A DNA stretch of 64,000 nucleotides from Chlamydiifrater phoenicopteri (GTDB lineage Bacteria; Chlamydiota; Chlamydiia; Chlamydiales; Chlamydiaceae): positions 372,001 through 436,000 of the forward strand of contig NZ_LR777658.1 of the NCBI RefSeq assembly GCF_902807005.1, written 5' to 3'. Shown one piece after another: positions 8,174 through 17,263 of this stretch. The notes below the pieces were generated by a model that saw only the letters and a program-made list of their open reading frames with translations, did not search any database and had not been told where the DNA came from. Position numbers and translations under genes: made by a program. How positions within the stretch are numbered: the stretch's first letter is position 1; each line of letters opens with the position of its first letter.

Positions 8174-9640
8174 CTAGTTAAAGAAAATAGCATTGACAAT
8201 TCCTGTAATCACAAAGAACATCAACATAGACATAATATCATTTAAAGCTGTGACTATTGGTCCAGAAGCTAGTGCCGGATCTACGCCTATTTTAACAAAG
8301 AAAAACGGAGATAGGACTCCTAAGGTTGTAGCTGTCAGAGATGCGCCTAAAATCCCTGTTGCAACAGTCACTCCTAACTGAAGATTGTTTCCAGAGAAAA
8401 ATCCCAAGAAACTAGCCCCATAAACTACGAGGCCACAAAGAACTCCTAAAATAACACCTGTAAGCAGGCCTATTCCCATTTCTTTGAAAATAGTTTCTCT
8501 CCTTCGTCCACAGGGAAGTGTCCCTGTTGCCATGCTACGGACAAGTATGGTACTACATTGAACACCCACGTTTCCTGACATTCCGTTAATGAGAGGAATG
8601 AAGAACATGATGAGTGACAGTAGCTTGGGAGCTAATCTTTGGAAATATGCCATAGCAGAGGCGCTTGTTAACCCCGCAACTAAAGTAAAAAGTAGCCAAG
8701 GAGCGCGTAATAAAAAGCGTTGAAATATATGGCAGTTATGATAACCCAAATCCTCTGTTGTTCCGGCCATTCTAGCTATAGTTTCATCGGCTATGTCTTC
8801 TATAGTTTCGACAACATCTTCATAGGTAATGGCCCCTATAAGAAAATTATCCTCATCAACAACCGGCAATGCAGCGATTTTGTATCTCTCAACTATATCT
8901 ACAACCTCTTCTCTCGTAGCATCAGGAAGTACTTTATGTTCAACTTGATGCATGATTTGCTTTAGAGATACTTCTGGTGGATTAATAATGAGGCTCCTAT
9001 CTGTAACAACGCCCTGTAGCTCTCCTTTAAAATCAAGGACGAAAATCAGTCTTGTGAGGTCTATACCAGGATTATTACGAATGCAGGCAGAAACGTCTTG
9101 CAAAGTTGTTTCCATAGGGAAAGCGAAAAATTCATTAGTCATTAAACGACCAGCTGTATTCCTGCCATGTTTTTGCAAGTCTTTAATTTTTTGAGCTTTT
9201 TTAGAGTCTATAAGATCTAAAATCCTTCGGTAACGTCTATCAGGGATATCATCAAGAACCCAGACGGCTTCATCCGGAGGCATTTGTTCGATAAGAGAGC
9301 ATACTTCTGTATCTGAGAGTTTTCGAAAGATAGCCCATCTTGATGCAGAGTCTGTATTGATAATGAAAGCTACCTTCGAAGAAATACAAGAAAGATTCTT
9401 GTATAGGATGGCTCTAGAAGCCGAAGGAAGCCCAGAAACAGCATAAGCCAAGTCGATAGGATTATATTCTGCTACAATCTTAGCTACGTCATGAGAATGA
9501 ACATCCGTCGAGGACAAATGATCAAAAGCTTTTTCTAGCTTAAAGCTCAACTCGTCGTCAAGATGACTGGTTTTTGTGTCCATAAGATGTCCGGATCCAG
9601 AATCAACTTTTTCGTGATCGCTCCTATTTAAGTCTCCCAT
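8174..9640 (-). CDS. mgtE: MgtE-type magnesium channel
   Basis: A 488-residue inner-membrane Mg2+ channel. Order of domains: N-terminal helical superhelix domain (to about residue 150), two CBS domains (about 150-275) that sense cytoplasmic Mg2+, then five membrane helices. The pore-lining region includes a NGMSGNVGVQ-like stretch, and the last helix carries the conserved Asp in ALNDIMS. Length fits the family (about 450-490). The ATG at 9640 is taken; a GTG two codons earlier (9646) is also possible and has AAGG at good spacing. The TPR gene upstream on the same strand ends at 9657, so the two are probably co-transcribed (CT195-CT194 order). Regulation is expected to be by Mg2+ binding to the N and CBS domains. 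Confidence 0.93.
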   Translation of the reverse strand: MGDLNRSDHEKVDSGSGHLMDTKTSHLDDELSFKLEKAFDHLSSTDVHSHDVAKIVAEYNPIDLAYAVSGLPSASRAILYKNLSCISSKVAFIINTDSASRWAIFRKLSDTEVCSLIEQMPPDEAVWVLDDIPDRRYRRILDLIDSKKAQKIKDLQKHGRNTAGRLMTNEFFAFPMETTLQDVSACIRNNPGIDLTRLIFVLDFKGELQGVVTDRSLIINPPEVSLKQIMHQVEHKVLPDATREEVVDIVERYKIAALPVVDEDNFLIGAITYEDVVETIEDIADETIARMAGTTEDLGYHNCHIFQRFLLRAPWLLFTLVAGLTSASAMAYFQRLAPKLLSLIMFFIPLINGMSGNVGVQCSTILVRSMATGTLPCGRRRETIFKEMGIGLLTGVILGVLCGLVVYGASFLGFFSGNNLQLGVTVATGILGASLTATTLGVLSPFFFVKIGVDPALASGPIVTALNDIMSMLMFFVITGIVNAIFFN

Positions 9641-9656
9641 AAACACTATAACCTTG

Positions 9657-11744
9657 TTACATTTGTTTGTTTCTTAAAGCGGATGAAAAAACCTTTTTTA
9701 AATTCATTTTATCAAAAACTTTATCTTGTTGTACTTGCGACCACGAAATATCGGAGCCACTATCCAAAGCTTTGTGAAAGAGCTTTATTGCCCGGTCCTT
9801 TTCTCCTAGAGTGGCGTAAAGTTTAGACAGAGGATAGAGAGCTTCCAGGCATCCTTTTTCAACGCATCTTATTAGAGTTTTCTCTGCAACTCTAGAGAAA
9901 GCTTTGTCTTTTTCTATCGAAAGGAGCAAATAGGCTCTTCCTAGTAATAGCAATACATCCTCATCATCCCTCCTATCTACCTCATAAGCATTTAAAAGTG
10001 TCACAGCTTTTTCTGCACTTTCTGGGCTTGCTAAATTTTCTGCTAGTGAAATATAGGTTTCCACTAGCTCCAACGTATACTTTAGGTGGTGTCTAGATTC
10101 TTTTTGTAGGGAATGAAAAAAATTCAGAGCTTGGTTGTATAAATCTTTATTTTTTTTTAAAGCGCCAAGTTCTCTTAAGGTAATTCCCCAAGCTTCTAGA
10201 ACGCTTTCTTCTTGAGAAAGCTCCCATGCTTTGGAGTAATATAGCAAGGATTCTTCCAAGAAAAGTTCCGCATAAGGAGTGTCTGACATGTATTTAGCTA
10301 ACAGAAAAAGAATTTTGCCTCGATCTCTCCAAAAAATAAATACTTCGGGTCGTAATTGACAAAGTCTTTCAGCAATGGCCAAACCTTTTTTTAATAAAAT
10401 GGAGCTCTTCTTCTGCATTCCCCATGCCAAGTAGGCATCAAAAAGTCTTTCAAGAACATCAACAGTTTCATCGTCTTCTAAGGCTGTGAGTAGACAAGAG
10501 ATCGCCACAGAAAATTTTTCATCATCGGAAAAATATATAGCATCGCATAGTTGAGTAACTCCCAATGCGGGAAGTAACTTAATGTTTTCAGGGAATAGCT
10601 TTAACGTTGAAATAATCCGATATTTACTTTCTTGAAACAAGGTTGGCTCTTCTAGATATAAGCCTAAAACCGCTATGCCTACAGCTAGCTCCCTAGTAAG
10701 AGTCATAGGACTTGTTGTTTTCCCTTTCAGAAAAGAAAGTTTGTCCAATCCTGACTCAACATACATAGGGTTCTGGCTAAATATGCCAAAAGATATCAGC
10801 ATGCTCCCCCACAGAAGCCAAAGGTTCTCATTAGAGGGAGATTCTTGCGCAATCTCTCTAAAGGCCTCATTAGCCTTATTGAAGTATGTCACGCAGTATG
10901 TGAGACGAAATAACATTTCAAGAGCCCTGGCGTAGAGATATCGTCCTCTAGTATACAAGGGGGATACAGTGAATCTATTGAAGGTCTGAAAAATAGCCGA
11001 AGATAAAAGAGAGACAGCTTTTTGTGCGAATTTTGAGCTTCCTGTTCTATCTCCTAAGGTTATCAACAACTCTGCATAACTAATTTTGAAAAGAGAGTTC
11101 GTCGGATATAAGTAGAGGGCTTTTTCTAAAAATTTTTGAGCTAAAAAGATATGTTCGTTCTCTTTAGAAAGGTAATAGGCCTCCAGGTAAGCTCTGCCTA
11201 TAGTATTGTAGTTAACAGAACTTTCGAGAGTTGAAGGTTCGGATGACTTTTCTTCGTAGTCGAAATGGGAGGAAGTCAAAAATAAATCTAGTTGAGGAAA
11301 AAAGTTTAATATTTGCTGAATGTTTTGAAATCCGACCAACGAACAGTTTAAGAAGCTTTCTTGTCTGGTAATTTGATATATTTCGAAGCAGGAAGAAGCG
11401 TGAATTAAAGTGATGGCTATCCGATCATAAGTATCTATAGTATTATTGAAATGTTTTATATAATCTTCGGCAAAACGGCATACAGCGTGTAGCACCTTAG
11501 CACTTTGAAGCTTGACCCCTAGCTTCTGGCCAAGCTTAACAAAGCTGCGAAAGCGCTCCTCCTTCTCCAATTTTTCCACAGTTTTTGCTAGAGCGTGGAA
11601 AGCCGTTTCTCTCTCCTCTTCGGGCAAAGAGTCGTTTTCTAAAAGATCCCGAAGTTCAGAGATGAGAAATTCAAAGAAAGGCTTTGTGCCTTCCTGGGTG
11701 TCAGGCGCTTTGAGAGTTGGTAATTCCGGGGTTTTACTTTCCAT
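9657..11744 (-). CDS. TPR-repeat protein, CT195-like
   Basis: A 695-residue protein without signal peptide or membrane segments, made of helical pairs of about 34 residues. Repeats with the TPR pattern (small residues at positions 8, 20 and 27) are clearest near the C-terminus, for example around EALYPLSKLYATLGEKDRA, and across residues 220-560. It is therefore likely a cytoplasmic scaffold or chaperone. No catalytic motif was seen. It sits directly upstream of mgtE on the same strand. Its partners are unknown, and type III chaperone functions known for other TPR proteins cannot be assumed here because the protein is much longer than those chaperones. Confidence 0.8.
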   Translation of the reverse strand: MESKTPELPTLKAPDTQEGTKPFFEFLISELRDLLENDSLPEEERETAFHALAKTVEKLEKEERFRSFVKLGQKLGVKLQSAKVLHAVCRFAEDYIKHFNNTIDTYDRIAITLIHASSCFEIYQITRQESFLNCSLVGFQNIQQILNFFPQLDLFLTSSHFDYEEKSSEPSTLESSVNYNTIGRAYLEAYYLSKENEHIFLAQKFLEKALYLYPTNSLFKISYAELLITLGDRTGSSKFAQKAVSLLSSAIFQTFNRFTVSPLYTRGRYLYARALEMLFRLTYCVTYFNKANEAFREIAQESPSNENLWLLWGSMLISFGIFSQNPMYVESGLDKLSFLKGKTTSPMTLTRELAVGIAVLGLYLEEPTLFQESKYRIISTLKLFPENIKLLPALGVTQLCDAIYFSDDEKFSVAISCLLTALEDDETVDVLERLFDAYLAWGMQKKSSILLKKGLAIAERLCQLRPEVFIFWRDRGKILFLLAKYMSDTPYAELFLEESLLYYSKAWELSQEESVLEAWGITLRELGALKKNKDLYNQALNFFHSLQKESRHHLKYTLELVETYISLAENLASPESAEKAVTLLNAYEVDRRDDEDVLLLLGRAYLLLSIEKDKAFSRVAEKTLIRCVEKGCLEALYPLSKLYATLGEKDRAIKLFHKALDSGSDISWSQVQQDKVFDKMNLKKVFSSALRNKQM

Positions 11745-11896
11745 AACCTAAAACTAAGCAGAAACTTGGGTAATTTACTAAAAACAAAGGAATTAATAAA
11801 GACTCTATTTAACCTATTGTGCTGTGTGTTGATAATGAGCCTTATTGGAATAGTTGTCGTCAAAAAATTGATTTGTTTCGGCGTTTTTTATAAACC

Positions 11897-12967
11897 TCAT
11901 ATCGGATAAACAGAGATATTTATATTGGAGAAGGATTGAGCCGAAGGCACTGTAGCCGACACCATGCTACCATTTTCAAAAAGGAATAAAGCGGCAGGTT
12001 GTAAACATCCCATTAAGTAGAAAGAATGTTTACTTAGGGATCCTTTTTCTCCCCCTCCTTCAAAAATAAAGTTTCTTTCAGGTTTAACAAGCCATAATCC
12101 TCTTGAGCGAATAATATCATCGTTCCAATCCCTTTCAACACAGCTGATGGCTAAGCGACCCGCCAGAGGGTCAATAAATGAATAAAAAAGGGCTATCAGA
12201 TGAGCGGCTCCATATCCTGGGGCTCTTAGTATGTAATATATGGAACGCGCTTGCTCCTTGAAAATATCTCCAGGGCAGAAAGAGGGTGCATGTTTTTTCT
12301 GAGAGAAGTAGCTTTTGACCATCTTATAGATGATATAAAAAGGGATAATAAGAAAGCGAAATACATGATAAACTATCTTCGCAATGACTTCTAATGGCAC
12401 TGCGATCATTTGAAGAACAGAGTGAGCTAGACGCAATTCTCCTTCTCTTATAAAGTAGTATCCACAAGCAATCCCTGATCCATTTTTGTCTAGAGTTGAT
12501 GTGTCTACATAGGTAGGAAAGACGGGGTGGTATTGAGTTTCTTTGCTTGTCTGATAAGCTCTTACGTGTGGTAGATGTAGCCAGTATCTGTTAGAAAATG
12601 GATTAATAGGAGTGTTAGTGAAAATATCCTTTTTACAAATAATTTTTGCAAAAACAAGCATAGCAGAAGTTATGCAATAGAGAGGCAAGACTGTTGCAAC
12701 GATTAGCGCTGGATTAGATAAGGAAAGGGTAGAAGAAACAAGAAGATTAGAAAGAGACAGAGAAAAAAATACAGCCATAAAGATAGTGAGAGAAACCACG
12801 CAAAAAATCCTAAACAAACTATCAACCTTGTAAGGTAGTTTTTCTTTGGGAGAAAAAGCTGTTATCTTTGAGCATTTTAAAAACGAGTGATACCCCTCTT
12901 TCCAGGATTCTTTTGAGGGGAATCTTTCTGGAGTCATGGGAGTATTATTAGCAGAAATGCAACTCAT
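11897..12967 (-). CDS. Chlamydial membrane protein, unknown function
   Basis: Unrecognised 356-residue protein. A bilobed hydrophobic pair (about residues 48-108) is followed by a cysteine- and tyrosine-containing soluble segment, a second hydrophobic region (about 182-218) and a C-terminal soluble domain containing GYGAAH, ERDWNDD and GGGEKGS motifs. No hydrolase or transferase signature was recognised. The layout with two hydrophobic regions suggests an inner or inclusion membrane protein. The start ATG has no strong ribosome-binding site. It is transcribed away from the transporter gene at 13079 and about 150 bases from the TPR gene start, with nothing obvious between. It resembles a Chlamydia-only family, but I cannot name it. 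Confidence 0.7.
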   Translation of the reverse strand: MSCISANNTPMTPERFPSKESWKEGYHSFLKCSKITAFSPKEKLPYKVDSLFRIFCVVSLTIFMAVFFSLSLSNLLVSSTLSLSNPALIVATVLPLYCITSAMLVFAKIICKKDIFTNTPINPFSNRYWLHLPHVRAYQTSKETQYHPVFPTYVDTSTLDKNGSGIACGYYFIREGELRLAHSVLQMIAVPLEVIAKIVYHVFRFLIIPFYIIYKMVKSYFSQKKHAPSFCPGDIFKEQARSIYYILRAPGYGAAHLIALFYSFIDPLAGRLAISCVERDWNDDIIRSRGLWLVKPERNFIFEGGGEKGSLSKHSFYLMGCLQPAALFLFENGSMVSATVPSAQSFSNINISVYPI

Positions 12968-13078
12968 GATGAAGACATGGAAGAATCAGGTAATTAAAAA
13001 TAGTAGAGTGCGCTATTATAGCTTGGCGTTTGATTAACAACAAGATGATTAAAATAAAAATTAAATGGTTTTATTAAA

Positions 13079-14293
13079 ATGAACAGAAATTCCTTGAAAC
13101 AAATGATAGTTCTCTTGATCGCGTTTTTTGTAGGGATTTGTTTGGGGATGTGTAACAGCCCTCAAGTTATTTTTCTTGCAGAGGCTGTTTCTAACTTGTT
13201 CATTAAGACGCTTAAACTAATAGGGGTTCCGCTTGTTTTCTTGTCAATAATCTCCACTCTTTCTAGCTTTAGACAAATCAGAACCGTACTTATCCTTGGT
13301 AAAAAAGTAGCAAAATATACCTTGTTAACAACGGTTATAGCAGCTGCGGTAGGACTTGCTTTGTATATCCTGATTATTCGACCTCAAGGTCAGATGCTTG
13401 CGGGAAAAATTTTTGATGGTAGCGAAGCCTTGTCAGCATCGGGGTATCTGGCCATTTTTGCTAACGCCTTTCCAGATAATTTTATCAAACCTCTATTGGA
13501 AGGCAATGTTATTGCTGTGTTCGTGTTAGCATCTCTTTTGGGAATCGCTTCATTATTCATAGCAGAGACTGAACAAGACTTTGTACACAGGTTGTCTACG
13601 GCTCTGTTTTCTCTTTTACTCAAGGTGGCTAAGGGAGCTGTTTCTTTGCTTCCTTTGGTTGTTACTGCTTTTTCTGTTTTATTTGTTAAAGATATGAAGT
13701 TGGAAAAGTCTATATCAGGTTTAGCTCTTTATTTGACCTGCATCGTAGCTGCTAACTTGATACAAGGAATTATAGTTCTGCCTTTCTTGCTGAAACTTCA
13801 TAAAATTTCTCCTCTGAAGGTTGTTAAAGGAGTGCTTCCAGCTTTGGTTGCCGCTTTTTTTTCAAAATCTTCTTCAGCTACCCTGCCCTTGACAATGGAG
13901 CTATCGGAAGAAAAATTGAAAATTACTCCTGAAATCTCTAGGTTTTCACTTCCTCTGTGTTCCGTTATCAACATGAATGGATGCGCAGCATTTATTCTTA
14001 TCACCGTCTTATTCGCCTGTCAGTTCAATCATATTTTGTTTACTCCTTTAGAACTAGCAGTGTGGGTAGGGATAGCAACCTTGGCTGCTGTTGGAAACGC
14101 TGGAGTGCCTATGGGATGTTTCTTCCTAAGCTCTGCTTTGTTGAGCTCTATGGGCGTGTCTTTGCAGATTTTAGGAACAATCCTCCCCTTTTATGCGTTC
14201 CTAGACATGATAGAAACATCGTTAAATGTCTGGTCGGATTGTTGCGTTACCGCAGTTGTCGATAAAGCTTTATCTCGTCAAAGAATAAACTAA
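13079..14293 (+). CDS. Sodium:dicarboxylate/glutamate-type amino-acid symporter
   Basis: A 404-residue inner-membrane transporter of the DAACS (GltP/GltT) family, CT230-like. Hairpin loop HP1 carries the serine-rich motif SKSSSATLP (about residues 263-271). The later NMNGCAAF run corresponds to the NMDGT motif in helix 7 that binds cation and substrate, with Asn and Cys replacing Asp and Thr. HP2 is represented by GNAGVPMG. These changes suggest a substrate other than classic aspartate or glutamate, probably a neutral amino acid; that is inference. About eight membrane helices are visible and the length fits the family. It is followed after 23 bases by a second sodium-coupled transporter, so both likely share a transcript. 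Confidence 0.88.
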   Translation: MNRNSLKQMIVLLIAFFVGICLGMCNSPQVIFLAEAVSNLFIKTLKLIGVPLVFLSIISTLSSFRQIRTVLILGKKVAKYTLLTTVIAAAVGLALYILIIRPQGQMLAGKIFDGSEALSASGYLAIFANAFPDNFIKPLLEGNVIAVFVLASLLGIASLFIAETEQDFVHRLSTALFSLLLKVAKGAVSLLPLVVTAFSVLFVKDMKLEKSISGLALYLTCIVAANLIQGIIVLPFLLKLHKISPLKVVKGVLPALVAAFFSKSSSATLPLTMELSEEKLKITPEISRFSLPLCSVINMNGCAAFILITVLFACQFNHILFTPLELAVWVGIATLAAVGNAGVPMGCFFLSSALLSSMGVSLQILGTILPFYAFLDMIETSLNVWSDCCVTAVVDKALSRQRIN

Positions 14294-14316
14294 TACTTAA
14301 AAGGAGTAGTTCATAG

Positions 14317-15780
14317 ATGGAAGGATCGCGTCGCTTTGGTTCCAGGTTTGGATTCATAGTGTCTATGATGGGAATAGCTATTGGAGCTGGAAATATATGG
14401 AGATTCCCGAGGATTGTTGCACAAAATCATAGTGGAGCGTTTCTTGTCGCTTGGCTAGCCTTTCTTTTTGTATGGTCTATTCCTCTGATTATTACGGAAT
14501 TGTCTTTAGGAAAGCTTGCTAGATCCTCCCCCATTAAAGCCTTTGCAAATATTCTTGGAGAGAAATTTGTTGGCTTGGGGGGATTTATAACCGTTGTAAC
14601 CACTTGTATAGCGGCATATTACTCTGTTGTTGTTGGGTGGGGGTTTTCCTATTTCACTTACTCTATGTTAGGATCTTTAAGTAAGGGTGTCGATTTTTCT
14701 GGCCTGTGGGAGGGGTATCAGAAAAGTTTTTGGCCTGTTGCTGCACATTTATTTTCCACAGGAATGGCATATCAGATAGTACGGAAAGGGGTTGTTAATG
14801 GGGTTGAACGTTGCAATAGAATTTTGATTCCCGCTTTTTTTGTTTGTTTGCTGTTTTTTCTTCTGCAAGCGTTGTCTCTTCCTCAGTCTTTTGACGGGAT
14901 GAAGAGCTTGTTTCGTTGTGACTTTAAACATCTTCTACAACTTAATCTATGGATAGAAGCCTTAAGCCAAAACGCTTGGGATACTGGGGCCGGATGGGGT
15001 CTTTTATTTGTTTATGCGGGTTTTGCAAGAAAAAAAGAAACCATAGTGTTAGATGGGATTGTAACAGCAGTGTTGAACAACATCGTTTCTTTGCTTATGG
15101 CCGTTGTTATTTTTTCTGCAGCTTCTAGCTTGAGCGCCCAAGGGATAGGCGATCTGATTTCTGGGAGAGGAAGTTCTAGTTTGGGGTTGACCTTTATTTA
15201 TCTACCCTTTCTATTCACGAACTTACCAGGGCCCTCTTGGTTCTCTGGTGTCTTCTCTGCGGTATTCTTTCTTGCCTTTTCAATGGCGGCTTTGTCGTCT
15301 ATGATCTCTATGCTATTTCTTTTATCAAATTCTCTCGAAGATTTGAGAGTCGCCAAAAGGCACGCCGTTTCTATAGCTTCAGGAATTATCTTTATCTTGG
15401 GAGTTCCTTCAGCAATTAGTGCAAAAGTCTTCTTTAATCAAGATTATGTTTGGGGAATAGCGTTAATTATTAATGGGCTGCTTATGATTTTTGCTGCGTA
15501 CAAATATGGATTAAAAAAGTTAGTAGAAAATGTCACGAACAGTGCCCCCAAGGATATCCGAGTAGGAAATAAATTTATTATCTCTGTAAAATACATAATC
15601 CCTCTCTTGGGTATAGGCCTACTGCTATGGTATGTTGGAGAAAGCCTGTTTATTAATAGGCAATGGTGGAACCCCTTTTTTGGGGGCAGTTTTGTTAACT
15701 TGCTTTTCCAGTGGGGAGGCGCTTTAGTTATAATACTCTGTTTGTCTCCGGTTTTTCGAAAGATGTTCAATAAAAATTAA
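14317..15780 (+). CDS. Sodium:neurotransmitter symporter family (SNF) amino-acid transporter
   Basis: A 487-residue polytopic protein of the bacterial LeuT/TnaT family, CT231-like. The N-terminus has the family signature: GSRFGFIVS, then IGAGNIWRFPRI (residues about 22-33), the unwound helix-1 region that binds Na+ and substrate amino acid. About twelve hydrophobic helices follow. The internal AWDTGAGWGLLFVYAG stretch near residue 225 matches the conserved helix-6 region. The start has AAAAGGAG about a dozen bases upstream. Role: Na+-driven uptake of an amino acid from the host-derived supply. Together with the preceding symporter and the permease at the left edge it makes three amino-acid transporters within 16 kb. 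Confidence 0.92.
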   Translation: MEGSRRFGSRFGFIVSMMGIAIGAGNIWRFPRIVAQNHSGAFLVAWLAFLFVWSIPLIITELSLGKLARSSPIKAFANILGEKFVGLGGFITVVTTCIAAYYSVVVGWGFSYFTYSMLGSLSKGVDFSGLWEGYQKSFWPVAAHLFSTGMAYQIVRKGVVNGVERCNRILIPAFFVCLLFFLLQALSLPQSFDGMKSLFRCDFKHLLQLNLWIEALSQNAWDTGAGWGLLFVYAGFARKKETIVLDGIVTAVLNNIVSLLMAVVIFSAASSLSAQGIGDLISGRGSSSLGLTFIYLPFLFTNLPGPSWFSGVFSAVFFLAFSMAALSSMISMLFLLSNSLEDLRVAKRHAVSIASGIIFILGVPSAISAKVFFNQDYVWGIALIINGLLMIFAAYKYGLKKLVENVTNSAPKDIRVGNKFIISVKYIIPLLGIGLLLWYVGESLFINRQWWNPFFGGSFVNLLFQWGGALVIILCLSPVFRKMFNKN

Positions 15781-15859
15781 AAATAGACAATAAAGCTTTT
15801 TTCCAATAACCTTTTCCCCCTTAATTCTCTGTAGTAAACTCTGGAATAGTAGGTTTCTT

Positions 15860-16510
15860 ATGACACACTCTGCCCCTAATCCTTACGCTGCTCCTATGCA
15901 AGGACTTGTTGGCGGCTGGAACCCTGTTGAGGCTCACCAGCAGCATCTTGGAGCGGGATTCGTGCAGCAACAGACTCAGCAGTACGAAGCTCTTTGCTCT
16001 GAGATGGCTAGTATTAGATCTGGCCTAGAGGAAAGGTGCAGAGTTTCTCAGGAATCAAAAAGAAATTTGGACCTTCTCCGAGATGAGTTGGCGGGGGTCA
16101 AAGCTATGGCTATGGAGTTATTTGAAGAAGCAAAACGCTCTCAAACAATATCCTCTAAACCTTCTCCTACCGAGGAGTTGCAGGCTACGGTATACCAAAA
16201 CAAGCCCGGCTGCTGCGAGAGTTTGTCCGCCCTATTACTTACTATTATAGCGCTTGTATCGATCACTATATTAGCCTGCTGCTTAGTGGCTGCGTGTGGA
16301 GGATTCCCTCTGTTAATGACTATATTAAATGCCTGCTCCTTGGGTGCTATTGTTTCTCTACCCATTTTGGCTAGCGTCTCTTCGACTGTCGTGACGTTAA
16401 GCATTTTGGCCACCTACATGATTTTGAACGCCCACTCGTACCGTGTGGAACTTAGTAGAGTTCCTAGTAGAGAAGGAACGGACCCATCTCAAAGAGGGTT
16501 CTGTATATAG
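15860..16510 (+). CDS. incB: Inclusion membrane protein B
   Basis: A 216-residue protein recognised by position (between the CT231-like transporter and incC) and layout. A soluble, Gln-rich N-terminal half carries a short coiled-coil stretch (about residues 40-90). Then comes the bilobed hydrophobic Inc domain (about residues 120-185) with several cysteines, and a short basic tail. IncB is a type III substrate placed in the inclusion membrane at microdomains. A ribosome-binding site AGTAGG lies just before the ATG. It is followed after 23 bases by incC, the usual two-gene unit. From memory it is clearly longer than C. trachomatis IncB, mainly in the N-terminal soluble part. Confidence 0.82.
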   Translation: MTHSAPNPYAAPMQGLVGGWNPVEAHQQHLGAGFVQQQTQQYEALCSEMASIRSGLEERCRVSQESKRNLDLLRDELAGVKAMAMELFEEAKRSQTISSKPSPTEELQATVYQNKPGCCESLSALLLTIIALVSITILACCLVAACGGFPLLMTILNACSLGAIVSLPILASVSSTVVTLSILATYMILNAHSYRVELSRVPSREGTDPSQRGFCI

Positions 16511-16533
16511 CTATTTTGTAAAAGGAAGCATTT

Positions 16534-17169
16534 ATGACGGCAGTAACAGGAAATACGAGTCAGGTTGGGAAAAAGGGAGCTCTTTTCGTTGGAGATCAGG
16601 ATGTGGATTCAGAGGTTTCTTCCGCTGGGGGTAATATAGTGAATATCTCTACGGAGACCCTTAGCAGGTTGCTTGCGGCGCGACCCGGAGGGACTAGTGG
16701 AGGGGCCGGAGGTTATTTTATGCACTCGGCCGGGGGTATGCCTTTTTGGACTATGCCCTCCCCCTCTGGAGCAGCTTCTCCTGAAGCGTTAGCTCAAGAA
16801 ATTTCTTTGATACGATCTCAGCTAGCTCAACAGTCTGCAGAAATTAGAGCAATCAAAGAGGATACCTTCTCTATAAGGAAAAATAGCCGCTTTGTCAGAC
16901 CCTTGCCGACTTCCTCTTGCGGTCCAGTGTTTTTAGCGGCTCTTTTGCTCTCTATTACTCTGGTTGCCGTGGCCGCTATTGTTCTTTGCGTTCTAGGATT
17001 GATGGGGATCTTGCCTCAAGTTACTTGTCTAATGCAGGGACAAGCAAATCTTGTTTGGACTATAGTGAGTGCCTCTATAGCTGCTATAATATGTACCATT
17101 AGCGTGATAAGTATCAGCCTATACGCCTCTAAACAAGTCCGATACAATTCTTCTATTGGAACAAATTAA
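16534..17169 (+). CDS. incC: Inclusion membrane protein C
   Basis: A 211-residue protein downstream of incB with a good ribosome-binding site (AAAGGAAG). The N-terminal half is low-complexity, rich in Gly, Ser and Ala (for example GGTSGGAGG near residue 52). A short helical segment (about residues 88-115) leads into the bilobed hydrophobic domain (about 128-198), and the C-terminus is short. Architecture and synteny support IncC, an inclusion membrane protein important for inclusion stability in C. trachomatis. Type III secretion signals cannot be read with certainty from sequence. The gap after it (17170-17263) holds an AT-rich palindrome. Confidence 0.82.
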   Translation: MTAVTGNTSQVGKKGALFVGDQDVDSEVSSAGGNIVNISTETLSRLLAARPGGTSGGAGGYFMHSAGGMPFWTMPSPSGAASPEALAQEISLIRSQLAQQSAEIRAIKEDTFSIRKNSRFVRPLPTSSCGPVFLAALLLSITLVAVAAIVLCVLGLMGILPQVTCLMQGQANLVWTIVSASIAAIICTISVISISLYASKQVRYNSSIGTN

Positions 17170-17209
17170 TTATAAACATTTTTTAATTTTTTAATTAGAA
17201 GTTGTTTTT

Positions 17210-17227
17210 TTATGTTTTTAAACATAA
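17210..17227. repeat. 18-base AT-rich perfect palindrome between incC and the next gene
   Basis: Two 8-base arms (TTATGTTT and AAACATAA) are separated by TT, about 36 bases before the ATG at 17264 and 40 bases after the incC stop. A T-run comes just before the left arm. It could be a protein-binding operator for the following gene or a weak AU hairpin in the transcript. In such AT-rich sequence chance is a serious alternative. Confidence 0.35.
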
Positions 17228-17263
17228 AATAGCCTTATTTTTCTTTGTAGGTAGGTGTTAAAA

